Origin: Lysobacter sp. FW306-1B-D06B
Lineage (GTDB): Bacteria > Pseudomonadota > Gammaproteobacteria > Xanthomonadales > Xanthomonadaceae
DNA: 64,000 bases
Direction of reading: 5' to 3'
NCBI RefSeq assembly: GCF_038446665.1
Contig: NZ_CP151802.1
Location: forward strand, 744,001 to 808,000
The notes under the pieces were generated by a model. The model was not told where the DNA came from. It did no database searches and saw nothing but the letters and a program-made list of their open reading frames with translations. Positions 29,188 to 38,905 of the stretch are shown one piece after another. The stretch's first letter is position 1; each line of letters starts with the position of its first letter. Made by a program: the position numbers and the translations under genes.

Positions 29188-29958
29188 TCAGCGGCGGGCG
29201 TCTTCCAGAATGTCCAGATATCCGCGGATCGTGGTGGCGAAGCCCTCATACAGCGCTTCGCCGACGAGGGCGTGGCCGATCGACACTTCGAGCACTCCAG
29301 GCACGGCGCGCAGGAACGCGCCCAGGTTCTCCTGGCTCAGGTCGTGCCCGGCGTTGACGCCCAGCCCCGCTCCCTGCGCGCGCTTCGCCGCCTCGGCGAA
29401 CTGCGTGGCCATCGCCTCGCCCTGGCCGAGCGCGAACGCCTCCGCCCAGGGCCCGGTGTACAACTCCACGCGATCGGCGCCGACTTCCGCCGCCCCGGCG
29501 ATACCTTCGCGCCCCGCCTTTGTGTGCGCATCGGCGAACAGGCTGACGCGACACCCGATCGCCTTGAGTGCCTCCACATGCGGACGCAGCGCCTGCGCAT
29601 CGCGGACGAAATCGAAACCGTGGTCCGATGTCAGCTGCGCGTCACCGTCGGGTACCAGCGTCGCCTGCGCGGGACGCACCGCTTCGCACAAGGCGAAAAA
29701 TCCCGGATAGCCTGCGCGCGGTGGCGCGAATGGATTGCCCTCCAGGTTGAACTCCACGCCACGCTCGCGCGTGAGCTCGGCCAACGCATACACGTCGTCC
29801 GCGCGAATATGTCGGGCATCCGGGCGCGGATGCACGGTGATCCCGTGCGCACCCGCGTCCAGGCAGGCGCGCGCGGCGCGCACCACGTCGGGCTCATTGC
29901 CGCCGCGCGAATTGCGCAGCACCGCGATCTTGTTGACGTTGACGCTCAGTACGGTCAT
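29188..29958 (-). CDS. pdxJ: Pyridoxine 5'-phosphate synthase
   Basis: PdxJ condenses 3-amino-2-oxopropyl phosphate with 1-deoxyxylulose 5-phosphate, the last step of de novo vitamin B6 synthesis. The 256-residue TIM-barrel protein starts at the ATG at 29958 ([19 protein letters not shown]) and shows [13 protein letters not shown], the EFNLEGNP segment, [11 protein letters not shown], and [15 protein letters not shown] near the phosphate site. Its convergence with the tonB cluster matches the arrangement in Xanthomonas. The stop lies 18 bases from that of the third exbD. Confidence 0.96.
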   Translation of the reverse strand: MTVLSVNVNKIAVLRNSRGGNEPDVVRAARACLDAGAHGITVHPRPDARHIRADDVYALAELTRERGVEFNLEGNPFAPPRAGYPGFFALCEAVRPAQATLVPDGDAQLTSDHGFDFVRDAQALRPHVEALKAIGCRVSLFADAHTKAGREGIAGAAEVGADRVELYTGPWAEAFALGQGEAMATQFAEAAKRAQGAGLGVNAGHDLSQENLGAFLRAVPGVLEVSIGHALVGEALYEGFATTIRGYLDILEDARR

Positions 29959-29998
29959 CGGACGAGGCCCTTGGCGGGCATCGCCCAGCACGATCGGA

Positions 29999-30472
29999 TC
30001 AGTGGCACGGTTCGGAATTCTTCTGATAGATGACGGGCTCCCAGTAGGACCCGTCGGTGATGCTGTTGCGCTTGGCTTCGATCAGGTGCGCGGCCAGAAG
30101 ATAGGTGGTGTTGGGCGCTACGTCGACCACCAGGTCTTTGTACGGATCGGCGCGCATGTCGCGCTGGCGCAGCTGCACGTCGTTGAACTGATCGGAATTG
30201 ATGAGTTCGGCGACCTGCAATGTGTGCTTGCCGGGCGCGAGCCGGAACGTCTTCGCCCCGGTCGGACCGGCGAGCTTGCCGTCGATGTTCATCACCCTGG
30301 CGCGATAAAGATCCTGGCTGCGCGGCGCCACGTCGAAGATGCTGACGCGGCCGCAACTCGAGGCCGTACCCGGAGCGGCATCGGCGGTCGCGGGCGCAGT
30401 GGCCTGGTCGGATGCGGCGCATGCGCCGGCGACGAAGAACAGCGGAGCAAGCACGCAGCCGAACGCTTTCAT
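29999..30472 (-). CDS. Small exported protein of unknown function
   Basis: The ATG at 30472 has a strong ribosome site (AGGAG, spacing 7) and starts a signal peptide of about 19 residues ([18 protein letters not shown]). The Cys at position 18 or so might be a lipobox, but the preceding AGA is atypical. The 157-residue product carries two further Cys residues (SSCGRVSIF and the final PCH) that could form a disulphide, and a beta-rich body with [12 protein letters not shown]. It resembles periplasmic PEGA-like folds, but I do not recognise a named family. It lies 40 bases upstream of pdxJ on the same strand. Confidence 0.72.
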   Translation of the reverse strand: MKAFGCVLAPLFFVAGACAASDQATAPATADAAPGTASSCGRVSIFDVAPRSQDLYRARVMNIDGKLAGPTGAKTFRLAPGKHTLQVAELINSDQFNDVQLRQRDMRADPYKDLVVDVAPNTTYLLAAHLIEAKRNSITDGSYWEPVIYQKNSEPCH

Positions 30473-30602
30473 GGCGATCTCCTGGAAGCCGGCGCGGCCG
30501 GTGCGCCGACAGGCGGCAGGAAACGCGACTACAGCCCGGGCGTGGCCGGGCTTCCGGCGGGCCGATACTAGCGCAGCGCCCGTGAGCGCACGGGCGGCGA
30601 AA

Positions 30603-30869
30603 TCAGGGGGCCGGCGAGGTCGGCGGCGGGGTGCCCGCGGCCGCGCGGCGGGCCTCGGCCTGCTCACGCAGGCGACGCAGTTCGGCCGGATCGAGGATCA
30701 GGGACGAATCGCGGCTCTGGCTGTCCACGCGTGAGGCAAGCAGCTTCAGGACCCAGGCCAGGAAGAACCCCAGCGACGCCAGCAGGCACACCGCCAGCAC
30801 GGCCACCGACGTCGTCTTGAACGCGATCGCCAGCGCGACCAGGGCCAGCAGCAGATACAGCCAGTGCAT
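30603..30869 (-). CDS. Small two-helix membrane protein
   Basis: The ATG at 30869 is preceded by CGGAG and opens an 88-residue product. It has two hydrophobic segments (about 2-18 and 22-44) followed by a charged cytosolic or periplasmic tail with LDPAELRRLREQAEARR and a Pro-rich end. The longer open frame upstream is Arg/Ala-rich and lacks a ribosome site. No family is recognised. Small proteins of this layout are common in xanthomonads. It sits between the exported protein and cls on the same strand with about 113 bases to cls. Confidence 0.65.
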   Translation of the reverse strand: MHWLYLLLALVALAIAFKTTSVAVLAVCLLASLGFFLAWVLKLLASRVDSQSRDSSLILDPAELRRLREQAEARRAAAGTPPPTSPAP

Positions 30870-30982
30870 GGGATGCTCCGTATGTGAGTGCGACAGCGGC
30901 CGCAGTGTAGCGCGCGTCCGAACGGGTGGAAGTCCGGTCGCCGGGTGCCGGCGACCGCCCGTCTGCCGAAGCGCTGCGTGCA

Positions 30983-32419
30983 TCACAGCAGCGGTGAGAC
31001 CAGCCGCGCGAGCCCCTCGGGCACGCGCGTGCGCCACAGCGGTTGCGCCCGGTCCGCGCGCACCCGTGGCGCCAGATTGCATTCGCCCTGGATCAACTGG
31101 GCGAGCTCCCCGGCCACCCCCTTGTCGCGGAACAACACCGAGATTTCGAAGTTCAGCCGAAAGCTGCGGTGATCAAAATTCGCACTGCCTATGATCGCCA
31201 GCTCGTCGTCGCACAGCAGCGCTTTGCTGTGCAGCATGCGGGGCCCGTACTCGTGCACTTTCACCCCGGCTTCGAGCAACTCGTCGAAATACGAACGCGC
31301 CGCGAGCGTGACCAGCCGGCTGTCGCACACCTTGGGCACGAGCAGGCGCACATCCAGCCCGCCCAGCGCGGCGGAGGTCAGCGCCATTCGTGCCGCCTCG
31401 CCGGGAACGAAATACGGCGTCACCAGCCATACGCGCCGCTGAGCGGAGTGGATCGCGGCCACGTGCACGCGATGGATCGCCTCCCACGACGAATCCGGTC
31501 CGGACACCACCACCTGTGCCGAAATCGAGCCACGCCGCGGCGGCGGATGTTGCAGGCGCAGCGGCGGCTGCCCGGTCGCGTACGCCCAGTCTTCGACGAA
31601 CACCAGTTGGAGCTCGCGCACCACGTCGCCTTCCAGGCGCAGGTGGAGATCGCGGTAGGCGTCCTTGCGCAGGCGCTCGTCTTCCGCATCGGTGATGTTG
31701 ATGCCGCCGGTAAAGCCGATCTCGCCGTCGATCACCACGATCTTCCGATGCGTGCGCAGGTTGAGCCACGGCCGCTTCCAGATCCATTGCAACTTCATCG
31801 GATGGAACCACGCGACCTCCGCTCCCGCCTCCACCAGCGGCTTGAGGAACTTGCGCTTGGTCTTGCCCGAGCCCACGGCATCGAGCAGCAGGCGCACCTG
31901 CACGCCGGCCCGCGCGCGTTCGACCAGCGCATCGCGCAATGCCGTGCCGGTGCGGTCGGGCAGGTAGATGTAGTACTCCAGGTGGATGTGATCGCGCGCC
32001 TGCGCGATCGCTTCCAGGAGCGCGGCGTACTTGGATGCGCCGTCCACGAGCAGATCCGCGCGCGTGGCGGTGATCGGCGGCAGGCCGGTGGTGGACTGGG
32101 CCAGACGCGCCAGCTCGATGGCATCGGGCGTGGGCACCAGCCCTTCCGGCGGTGGCGGCAGGCTCGCGCGGGCGCGCACGCGGCGCAGACGCTGACGGCG
32201 GATCCGCTGCGGGCCGAAGAAGAAATAGATGACGAAGCCGATGTACGGCAGGGCCGCCAGGCTGATCAACCAGCTCAGCGTCGCCACCGGTTCGCGCTTC
32301 TGCAGCACGATCCACAGGCCCAGCCACACCAAGTAGGCCAGGTACCCAAGCGTGAGGTACAGGCCCAGATAGGGAACCGAGGTGAAGGCGCTCCATGCGC
32401 TGCTCAGGATGTCCTGCAT
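30983..32419 (-). CDS. cls: Cardiolipin synthase (phospholipase D family)
   Basis: This inner-membrane enzyme joins two phosphatidylglycerol molecules into cardiolipin and glycerol. The 478-residue protein has two N-terminal membrane segments (about 18-39 and 48-68), then two phospholipase D domains, each with an HKD motif: H224/K226/D231 in THRKIVVIDGEIGFTGG and H397/K399/D404 in LHSKALLCDDELAIIGSANF. The ATG at 32419 gives the ClsA-like layout. Its neighbours are unrelated: a small membrane protein downstream and a divergent radical-SAM gene. Confidence 0.93.
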   Translation of the reverse strand: MQDILSSAWSAFTSVPYLGLYLTLGYLAYLVWLGLWIVLQKREPVATLSWLISLAALPYIGFVIYFFFGPQRIRRQRLRRVRARASLPPPPEGLVPTPDAIELARLAQSTTGLPPITATRADLLVDGASKYAALLEAIAQARDHIHLEYYIYLPDRTGTALRDALVERARAGVQVRLLLDAVGSGKTKRKFLKPLVEAGAEVAWFHPMKLQWIWKRPWLNLRTHRKIVVIDGEIGFTGGINITDAEDERLRKDAYRDLHLRLEGDVVRELQLVFVEDWAYATGQPPLRLQHPPPRRGSISAQVVVSGPDSSWEAIHRVHVAAIHSAQRRVWLVTPYFVPGEAARMALTSAALGGLDVRLLVPKVCDSRLVTLAARSYFDELLEAGVKVHEYGPRMLHSKALLCDDELAIIGSANFDHRSFRLNFEISVLFRDKGVAGELAQLIQGECNLAPRVRADRAQPLWRTRVPEGLARLVSPLL

Positions 32420-32531
32420 GCCGGGCGAATCTCCTCGTTCAGCAAGGCGCGCCGGACACCGGCGCCGCGTCGTCGTTTCGCGCCCCTGCCCGTCTCACGG
32501 GCTGCGACGCAGCGCGCGTAGGCTACGGCCG

Positions 32532-33620
32532 ATGGATGACGCCCGCAAAGCCCAGGCCCCGATCAAAGGTCGCGGTGCCGCGTCGTACGTGGACGGCCGC
32601 TACGCGGTGACGGTCGCGCGCGGCGAGGACGACGGCTGGGGCTCGGTCTACGAAGACCTGTCCGACGCGCCCAGTCCGCAGACCCGCGTCACCGAGGAAC
32701 GGGCGCGCAGCATCATCAGCCGCAACGACTCGCCCGACATCGGCCACAGCGCATCGATCAACCCGTATCGCGGCTGCGAGCACGGTTGCGTCTACTGCTT
32801 CGCCCGGCCCTCGCACGCCTACCTGGACCTGTCGCCGGGCCTGGATTTCGAAACCCGCCTGTTCGCCAAGACCAACGCCGCCGAGCGCCTGCAGGCCGAG
32901 CTCGCGCGGCCGTCTTACCAGTGCGTACCGCTCGCGCTGGGCATCAACACCGATTCCTACCAGCCCATCGAACGCCGCTACCGCGTCACGCGCTCGGTGC
33001 TCGAAGTGCTGGACGCCTGCTCGCACCCCTTCGGCCTGATCACCAAGAACGCCGGCGTCGTGCGCGACGTCGACCTCATCGCACCCATGGCCCGGTGCGG
33101 CCTGGCCAGCGTCGCCTTCTCGGTCACCTCGCTGGACAACCGTCTCTCCGCGCGAATGGAGCCGCGCGCGTCCGCCCCGCACGCGCGCCTGAAGGCGATG
33201 AAGACGCTCGCCGACGCCGGCGTGCCCGTGGGCGTGATGGTCGCGCCGGTGATTCCGATGATCAACGACAGCGAGATCGAGCACATCCTCGAGGCCTGCC
33301 GCGATCACGGCGCGACCTCCGCCGGCTACGTGCTGCTGCGACTGCCGCACGAACTCAAGCAGGTGTGGCGCGAATGGCTGCAACTGCACTATCCCGACCG
33401 CGCCGATCATGTGATGAGCCTGATCCAGCAGATGCGCGGCGGCAAGGATTACGACAGCACCTTCGGCACGCGCATGCGCGGCGAAGGGCCGTTCGCGCAA
33501 CTCATCGCGCAGCGTTTCCGCAAGGCGCACAAGCGGCTGGGCTTTGGCCCGCCTGCGCCGCTGGACACCCGCCAGTTCGTTCCGCCGCGCAAACCGTCGC
33601 CGCAGGGCGAATTATTCTGA
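32532..33620 (+). CDS. Radical SAM protein of the PA0069 family
   Basis: The ATG at 32532 opens a 362-residue product. The radical-SAM cluster motif CEHGCVYC is at C82, C86 and C89 within INPYRGCEHGCVYCFARP. The N-terminal GRGAASY segment and the C-terminal QMRGGKDYDSTFGTRMRGEG are characteristic of the PA0069 group, distantly like spore photoproduct lyase in its barrel. The reaction is unknown. The open frame further upstream overlaps the cls promoter region and is not supported. It is divergent from cls. Confidence 0.88.
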   Translation: MDDARKAQAPIKGRGAASYVDGRYAVTVARGEDDGWGSVYEDLSDAPSPQTRVTEERARSIISRNDSPDIGHSASINPYRGCEHGCVYCFARPSHAYLDLSPGLDFETRLFAKTNAAERLQAELARPSYQCVPLALGINTDSYQPIERRYRVTRSVLEVLDACSHPFGLITKNAGVVRDVDLIAPMARCGLASVAFSVTSLDNRLSARMEPRASAPHARLKAMKTLADAGVPVGVMVAPVIPMINDSEIEHILEACRDHGATSAGYVLLRLPHELKQVWREWLQLHYPDRADHVMSLIQQMRGGKDYDSTFGTRMRGEGPFAQLIAQRFRKAHKRLGFGPPAPLDTRQFVPPRKPSPQGELF

Positions 33621-33780
33621 GCGACACGGCCGCCGAGACTGTGGGCATTCCAACGACACGCGTTGCAGTGCGGCCCGGACGCGCAATGCGGCGCCACGGC
33701 CGCGCCGGCACGTGCACCACACCGTCACGACAGCCTTGGCTACACTAGCTGCGCGACAAACGGCGTGAGTCACACTCTCG

Positions 33781-34917
33781 ATGAGCCACACCCCCCGTCA
33801 GGACACGGGCGTCGACCGCTTCCGTCTCGCGATGGATGCCTCCGGCGTCGGCATGGCGATCGTCGATCTGCACGGCCGCTGGCTTGAAGTGAACCCCGCT
33901 TTCGAGCGCATGTTCGGCTACAGCGCGCACGATGTAATCGGCACGCCCGCGTCCTCGCTGACCCATCCCGACGACGTCGCCATGAGCCGCCATTTTCTGC
34001 GCGGCCTGGTGGACGGCAGCATCCCGGTGCTCGATGCCCAGAAGCGTTACGTGCGTCGCGATGGCGAGACCATCTGGGCGCAGGTCAATGTCTCGGTGAT
34101 GCGCGACGAACACGCGCAGCCGCTGTTCCTGCTCGTGCAGTTGCGCGACATCAGCGCGCAGCATGCGGCGGAACTGGCGTTGAAGTCCCGCGCGGACGCC
34201 GAGTACGCCGGGCGCTACGCCGCCAATCATCAGCTGCAGCTGTTCGCCGATGCCGTGGCGCACGACCTGCGCGCGCCGCTGCGTTCGATCGAGAGCTTCT
34301 CGGCCTTGCTGGCCGATCGCGCCGGTGAACGTCTGGACGAGACCGATCGCGATTACCTTACCCGCATACGCGCCGCGGCCTCGCGCATGAGCGGGCTGCT
34401 GAGCGCGCTGAACGAGTTGTCCTACGTCACGCGCACCGAACTCAAGGCCGCCGATGTGGACCTGAGCCTGCTGGCGGACTGGGTCGGCGCCGAACTCCAG
34501 GACGCCGAACCGCGCCGCCGCGCCGAGATCCAGGTGCAGCCGAGCCTGCACGCCTGGGGCGACGAACGCCTGCTCAAGCTGCTGCTCACCCAGCTGATGG
34601 ACAACGCGTGGAAGTTCTCGCGCGAGCGTGAACCCATCCGCATCCGCGTCTCCGGTCGTGACGACGGCGACATGCTGCATGTCGAGATTCGTGACGAGGG
34701 CATCGGTTTCGACATGCGCTACGCGCACAAGCTGTTCGAGCCTTTCCAGCGACTGCACGGACCGGACCAGGGGGGAGGTCACGGTCTGGGGCTGGCGATC
34801 GTCCGACGCATCGCCGAGCGCCATGGCGGCAGCGTTCGCGCCGATTCGCGACCCGAGTCCGGCGCCACGTTCACCCTCGAATTGCCAGCCCGAGCGGTGG
34901 CGGAGGAGAACGCCTGA
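33781..34917 (+). CDS. PAS-domain sensor histidine kinase (phytochrome-kinase type)
   Basis: The 378-residue cytosolic kinase has no membrane segment. A PAS domain spans about 13-130 (MFGYSAHDVIGTPASSLTHP ... VRRDGETIWAQVNVS, split here by normal loop). The dimerisation helix carries the phospho-acceptor at H161 in AVAHDLRAPLRSI. The ATPase motifs are QLMDNAWKFS (N box), DEGIGFD (G1) and GGGHGLGLAIVRRI (G2). The TGATG overlap with the next gene, a single-domain response regulator, shows they form a pair. The signal is unknown; no chromophore Cys can be inferred from the PAS domain. Confidence 0.92.
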   Translation: MSHTPRQDTGVDRFRLAMDASGVGMAIVDLHGRWLEVNPAFERMFGYSAHDVIGTPASSLTHPDDVAMSRHFLRGLVDGSIPVLDAQKRYVRRDGETIWAQVNVSVMRDEHAQPLFLLVQLRDISAQHAAELALKSRADAEYAGRYAANHQLQLFADAVAHDLRAPLRSIESFSALLADRAGERLDETDRDYLTRIRAAASRMSGLLSALNELSYVTRTELKAADVDLSLLADWVGAELQDAEPRRRAEIQVQPSLHAWGDERLLKLLLTQLMDNAWKFSREREPIRIRVSGRDDGDMLHVEIRDEGIGFDMRYAHKLFEPFQRLHGPDQGGGHGLGLAIVRRIAERHGGSVRADSRPESGATFTLELPARAVAEENA

Positions 34918-35351
34918 TGCACAAGGAAATCCTGCTGGTCGAGGACAACCCGGACGATGTCGAGCTCACTCGCATCGCCTTCGACGAGGCCAAGATCGCC
35001 AACCGCCTCGTCGTGGTGAACGATGGCGCCGAAGCGCTCGACTACCTGTTCGCGCGCGGCAAGTACGCCGACCGGGATCCGGATGATCTGCCGTCGATCA
35101 TGCTGCTGGACCTCAACCTGCCCAAGGTCGACGGCCGCGAAGTGCTGCAGGCCGTGCGAGCCAACGAGGCCACGCGCACGCTGCCGGTCGTCGTGCTCAC
35201 CACCAGCGCGGAGCCGTTCGACGTGGAAGCCAGCTATGCGCTGGGCGTGAACAGCTACATCCAGAAGCCGGTGGATTTCGAGCAGTTCGTGTGGGCCGTC
35301 AAGCAGGTGGGCCTGTACTGGCTGGTGCTGAACCATCCGCGGCATGTGTGA
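34917..35351 (+). CDS. Single-domain response regulator (Rcp1-like)
   Basis: This 144-residue protein is a stand-alone receiver. The acidic pocket is in LLVEDNPDD (residues 6-14), the phospho-acceptor is D65 in LLDLNLPK, the conserved Thr is in VVVLTTSAEP, and the Lys is in YIQKPVDF near 118. The long beta3-alpha3 region and the loop FARGKYADRDPDDLPS are typical of the receivers paired with phytochrome-like kinases. The start codon overlaps the kinase stop. With no output domain, it probably acts by protein contact. Confidence 0.93.
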   Translation: MHKEILLVEDNPDDVELTRIAFDEAKIANRLVVVNDGAEALDYLFARGKYADRDPDDLPSIMLLDLNLPKVDGREVLQAVRANEATRTLPVVVLTTSAEPFDVEASYALGVNSYIQKPVDFEQFVWAVKQVGLYWLVLNHPRHV

Positions 35352-35393
35352 GGGCGGAGTGCCTGCACAGGCGAGGTGAAGTCGGGGTCCCGC

Positions 35394-36116
35394 CTACCCC
35401 GCTCCGTACAACTTCTCCGCCCGCTGGAACAGGATCCAGCTCGTCGCGATGAACTTGTCCCCGCCGCTGGGCCGATTGCCGCGATGCGTATGCGTGAACG
35501 CCGCCGGCGCGATCAGCAGGCTGCCGGTACGCGGGGCAATCTTCCGGCGCTGATACAGGAACTCCGTTTCGCCGGCCTGGAAGCCATCGTTGAGATACAT
35601 CGTCCACAGCAGGTGGCGATGCAGCGTTTCGCCCGCCGCATCGCGCGGGTACAGCTCGCAATGCCAGTACGGATATCCGCCACGATCGGCCGTGTAACGC
35701 TGCAGGTTGATCGCGCCCGGTCGCAGCACCGTCTGCACCACCGGCGCGAGCGCGGTGTCGTCCATCGCGATCAGCCGCTCGGCCGTCAGGCGGTGACGCG
35801 CTTCGCCTTCGCCCGGCACTTCCAGCATCACCGGCGCGATGAGCGTGTGCGGATAGCGGCGCAGGTACGACAACAGTCCCTTGAACACCACGCGGTGCAG
35901 CAACTCCACGTCTTCGCGCCAGTCATCACGGCCGGTGATGGTGAGGTCGCGGCTGTCCTTCAGTTCCGGCAGTACGCCGCTGCCGATGCGGCCCGGCACC
36001 GCGTCGCCGCTGGCGCTGAAGCGTTCCACCAGTCGTGCGCACTGCGCCCGGTCGAGCGCATCGTCGTAGACCTCGATGAAGTCCGCCGCGGCGGCGTCAG
36101 CGTCCTGGCTGTGCAT
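35394..36116 (-). CDS. 2OG-Fe(II) oxygenase (prolyl 4-hydroxylase-like)
   Basis: The protein of about 240 residues has a double-stranded beta-helix with the expected iron site: H-x-E in YWHCELYPR, and a distal His in FTHTHRGNRP, followed by a Lys in GGDKFIATSW that would bind 2-oxoglutarate. The first ligand pair is HxE rather than the more usual HxD. The start is uncertain: the ATG at 36116 is preferred (HSQDADAAAADFIEV), but another ATG at 36149 is in frame and neither has a strong ribosome site. It converges on the response regulator gene; its substrate is unknown. Confidence 0.78.
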   Translation of the reverse strand: MHSQDADAAAADFIEVYDDALDRAQCARLVERFSASGDAVPGRIGSGVLPELKDSRDLTITGRDDWREDVELLHRVVFKGLLSYLRRYPHTLIAPVMLEVPGEGEARHRLTAERLIAMDDTALAPVVQTVLRPGAINLQRYTADRGGYPYWHCELYPRDAAGETLHRHLLWTMYLNDGFQAGETEFLYQRRKIAPRTGSLLIAPAAFTHTHRGNRPSGGDKFIATSWILFQRAEKLYGAG

Positions 36117-36191
36117 GCGCAAGGGTCGTCTGGAGGGGCGATGCGGCATCCTCGCATGCCCGCAGCGGCGCGCAAACGCGCCAGGGTCGCA

Positions 36192-37607
36192 CTATGCGAC
36201 GTGGATCGTCCCCGGCGCCTCGGGTTCGTGCGCACGCAGGCCGTGGCGCTGCATGAGGCGGTACAGCGTCACGCGCGACACGCCCAGCTCGCGCGCCACG
36301 TCCACCAGGCGCCCGCGATTGCGATGCAGTGAGCGCTCGATCGCCGCGCGCGTGGCCGCGTCGCGCACTTCATCCAGTGTCGGCGGTGGCGTCGTGAGCG
36401 AACTTTCGATGTGCAGATCGGCCGCCGTGATGAGGCGCCCTTCCGCCATCACCACCGCCTGGCGCACGCGGTTGATCAGCTCGCGCACGTTGCCCGGCCA
36501 GGTGTGGCTGTGCAGCGCCTGCCGCGCGCAGGGCGCGAAGCCCTTGAGCGTGCGGTGGCCTTCCTGCGAATAGCGCTGCAGCGAATACTCGGCCAGGCGG
36601 TCGATGTCGCTGCCGCGATCGCGAAGCGGCGGCTGCTGCAGGCGCAGCACGCACAGGCGGTGATACAGGTCGGCGCGGAAGCGGCCTTCGGCGACCGCGC
36701 GGTCCAGGTCGTGGTGAGTCGCCGAGATGACGCGCACATCGACCGGAATCTGCTCGTGTCCGCCGAGACGCTCGATGCTCCCCTGCTGCAGGAAGCGCAA
36801 CAGTGACGCCTGGCTTTCCAGCGGAAGATCGCCGATCTCGTCCAGGAAGAGCGTGCCGCTGTTGGCCATCTCGATGCGGCCCAGCTTGCGCTGCTGCGCG
36901 CCGGTGAAGGCGCCGCGCTCGTAACCGAACAGTTCGGACTGGATCAGGCTGTGGGGAATCGCGCCGCAGTTGATCGCGACGAACGGATGCGCGTGGCGGC
37001 GCGAATGCCGGTGCACCGCCATCGCCGCCAGTTCCTTGCCCGTGCCGGTCTCGCCGGCGATGAACACCGGCGCTTCCGTCAACGCCGCCTTGCGCAGCGT
37101 GCGGCACAAGGTACGCATCGCCGGGCTCTCGCCGATCATGCCGTCGAAGCCGGCCTCGCTCGTCGCGTCGCCGCGCTCGCAGGCGAGGCTGGCCATGCCG
37201 TGTGCGTGGCCGATGACCGTGTTGAGCACGGACTCGGGGCAGGGCAGCGTGAGGTAGTCGTAGCAGTAGTCGCGGATGAGATCGCGAACGGGCCCATCGT
37301 CGAGCTGGCGTGCGTCGATGCCCGCCACCCAACCGACATTGCCGGCCGACAACGCCACGCCGAACTCGGCCAGGTCCTGCTGCGTGAAGCCTTCACGCAG
37401 GTCGAGCAGCGCCGCATGCGGCTTGCGCGCATCGCTGTGCAGGATGCGCAGCACGGTGCGCGCATCGGGCGCGCGCCGGAGGTTCCACCCCATCTGCTGC
37501 AGGCCACCCAGCGCCAGCACGCGTCCGGCACCGCCACGGGTCACGTAGATCAGTTCGCGGCCGTCGGACTGCGCCGCTTCGGATTCCTGCATTCCGTCCA
37601 TCGGCAT
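36192..37607 (-). CDS. Sigma-54-dependent transcriptional activator with degenerate receiver (VpsR-like)
   Basis: The 471-residue activator has an N-terminal domain (about 18-140) with receiver-like folding that lacks most of the acidic pocket, though an Asp remains at 69 (LLDLREGF). The AAA+ domain carries Walker A GETGTGKE at 185-192, the sigma-54 contact loop GAFTGA at 232-237, and Walker B TLFLDEIGDLP. The C-terminal Fis-type helix-turn-helix is RLVDVARELGVSRVTLYRLM. This layout recalls VpsR-type regulators of exopolysaccharide and biofilm genes, some of which bind cyclic di-GMP; that link is inference. Confidence 0.88.
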   Translation of the reverse strand: MPMDGMQESEAAQSDGRELIYVTRGGAGRVLALGGLQQMGWNLRRAPDARTVLRILHSDARKPHAALLDLREGFTQQDLAEFGVALSAGNVGWVAGIDARQLDDGPVRDLIRDYCYDYLTLPCPESVLNTVIGHAHGMASLACERGDATSEAGFDGMIGESPAMRTLCRTLRKAALTEAPVFIAGETGTGKELAAMAVHRHSRRHAHPFVAINCGAIPHSLIQSELFGYERGAFTGAQQRKLGRIEMANSGTLFLDEIGDLPLESQASLLRFLQQGSIERLGGHEQIPVDVRVISATHHDLDRAVAEGRFRADLYHRLCVLRLQQPPLRDRGSDIDRLAEYSLQRYSQEGHRTLKGFAPCARQALHSHTWPGNVRELINRVRQAVVMAEGRLITAADLHIESSLTTPPPTLDEVRDAATRAAIERSLHRNRGRLVDVARELGVSRVTLYRLMQRHGLRAHEPEAPGTIHVA

Positions 37608-37769
37608 GTCATACCTGGCGTATCCGAGGCAACCGATGCTGCCACTGCGGGAAGTTACGCAGTGTATTCAACGGGCCGTCCGACGATGAGCGGTCAAGAA
37701 CGACGCGTTGTGATTCTGAATCCGTGTGTGGGCACGTGACATGAAACGCGCCAATGCGATTCACGTTCG

Positions 37770-37800
37770 TGAGTGGCGCCGCCTTGGCGGGCGCCACTCA
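37770..37800 (-). terminator. Long hairpin after fbp, possible terminator
   Basis: TGAGTGGCGCC at 37770-37780 pairs with GGCGCCACTCA at 37790-37800 (11 perfect base pairs, loop GCCTTGGCG). It lies just beyond the fbp stop on the minus strand. There is no T tract on either side, so intrinsic termination is uncertain; it could instead protect the mRNA 3' end. Confidence 0.4.
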
Positions 37801-37821
37801 ATCAAACGCAGTGCGATGCCG

Positions 37822-38862
37822 TCATGCGGACGCGTCGTGCTCGGCGTGATAACGCACCGCGGCTTCGACTTCGAGCTTCGAGCCCAGGAACACCGGCACG
37901 CGCTGGTGCAATCCGGTCGGCTGCACTTCCAGCATGCGCTGGCGACCCGTGCTCGCCGCGCCACCGGCTTGTTCGACCAGCAGCGACATCGGGTTGGCCT
38001 CGTACATCAGGCGCAACTTGCCGCCCTTGGCCGCGCACTTGCTGTCCAGCGGATAGCTGAAGATGCCGCCGCGGGTGAGGATGCGGTGCACGTCGGCGAC
38101 CATCGAGGCCACCCAGCGCATGTTGAAGTCCTTGCCGCGCGGGCCTTCCTTGCCGGCGAGCAGGTCGCCGACGTAGCGCTGCATCGGCGCTTCCCAGAAA
38201 CGCTGGTTCGACATGTTCACGGCGAACTCCTTCGTCTCCTCCGGAATCCGCATGCCGCGCGTGGTCATCACGAAGCTGCCGATCTCGCGGTCCAGCGTGA
38301 AGGCGTGCGTGCCGTTGCCGACGGTGAGCACCAGCATCGTGCTCGGCCCGTAGGTGCAGTAGCCCGCGGCAACCTGCGCCGTGCCGGGCTGCAGGAAATC
38401 CTCATCCTGCGCCTGGGCCACGCCATCGGGCGCGCGCAGCACGGAGAAGATGGTGCCGACGGAAATGTTCACGTCGATGTTGGAGCTGCCGTCCAGGGGA
38501 TCGAACAGCAGCAGGTAATTGCCGCGCGGATAGACGTCGGGAATCGGCTGCGAGGTGTCCATCTCCTCCGACGCCAGGCCGGCAAGGTGGCCGCCCCAGG
38601 CGTTGGCTTCCAGCAGGATCTCGTTGGACAACACGTCGAGCTTCTTCTGCGCTTCGCCCTGGACGTTGATGGACGCCTCACCGGCGCTGCCCGCATCGCC
38701 CAGCACGCCGCCGAGCGCGCCCTTGCCCACGGCGATGGAGATGGTCTTGCACGCGCGCGCCACCACTTCGATCAGCAAGCGCAGGTCGGCGTTGATGCGG
38801 CCGGCACGCTGCTCTTCGATGAGATAGCGGGTGAGGGAAATCGACTGCGGGGTGTTCGTCAT
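37822..38862 (-). CDS. fbp: Class 1 fructose-1,6-bisphosphatase
   Basis: This gluconeogenic enzyme turns fructose 1,6-bisphosphate into fructose 6-phosphate. The 346-residue product starts at the ATG at 38862 ([17 protein letters not shown]) and shows the metal-site motif [16 protein letters not shown], the ASEEMD region before it, and [15 protein letters not shown] with the catalytic-site residues near the C-terminus. The longer open frame upstream is the antisense of the MBL gene region. The MBL gene ends 43 bases upstream on the same strand. Confidence 0.95.
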   Translation of the reverse strand: MTNTPQSISLTRYLIEEQRAGRINADLRLLIEVVARACKTISIAVGKGALGGVLGDAGSAGEASINVQGEAQKKLDVLSNEILLEANAWGGHLAGLASEEMDTSQPIPDVYPRGNYLLLFDPLDGSSNIDVNISVGTIFSVLRAPDGVAQAQDEDFLQPGTAQVAAGYCTYGPSTMLVLTVGNGTHAFTLDREIGSFVMTTRGMRIPEETKEFAVNMSNQRFWEAPMQRYVGDLLAGKEGPRGKDFNMRWVASMVADVHRILTRGGIFSYPLDSKCAAKGGKLRLMYEANPMSLLVEQAGGAASTGRQRMLEVQPTGLHQRVPVFLGSKLEVEAAVRYHAEHDASA

Positions 38863-38905
38863 GGGCGGTGCCGCGATGGAAACGGACCGCCATTGTCGCC
38901 GATGA

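Noticed and set aside
33621..33780. Possible RNA gene or small ORF between the radical-SAM and PAS kinase genes
   Set aside because: No cloverleaf, hairpin with T tract or ribosome-site-plus-ORF combination could be found in this 160-base gap.
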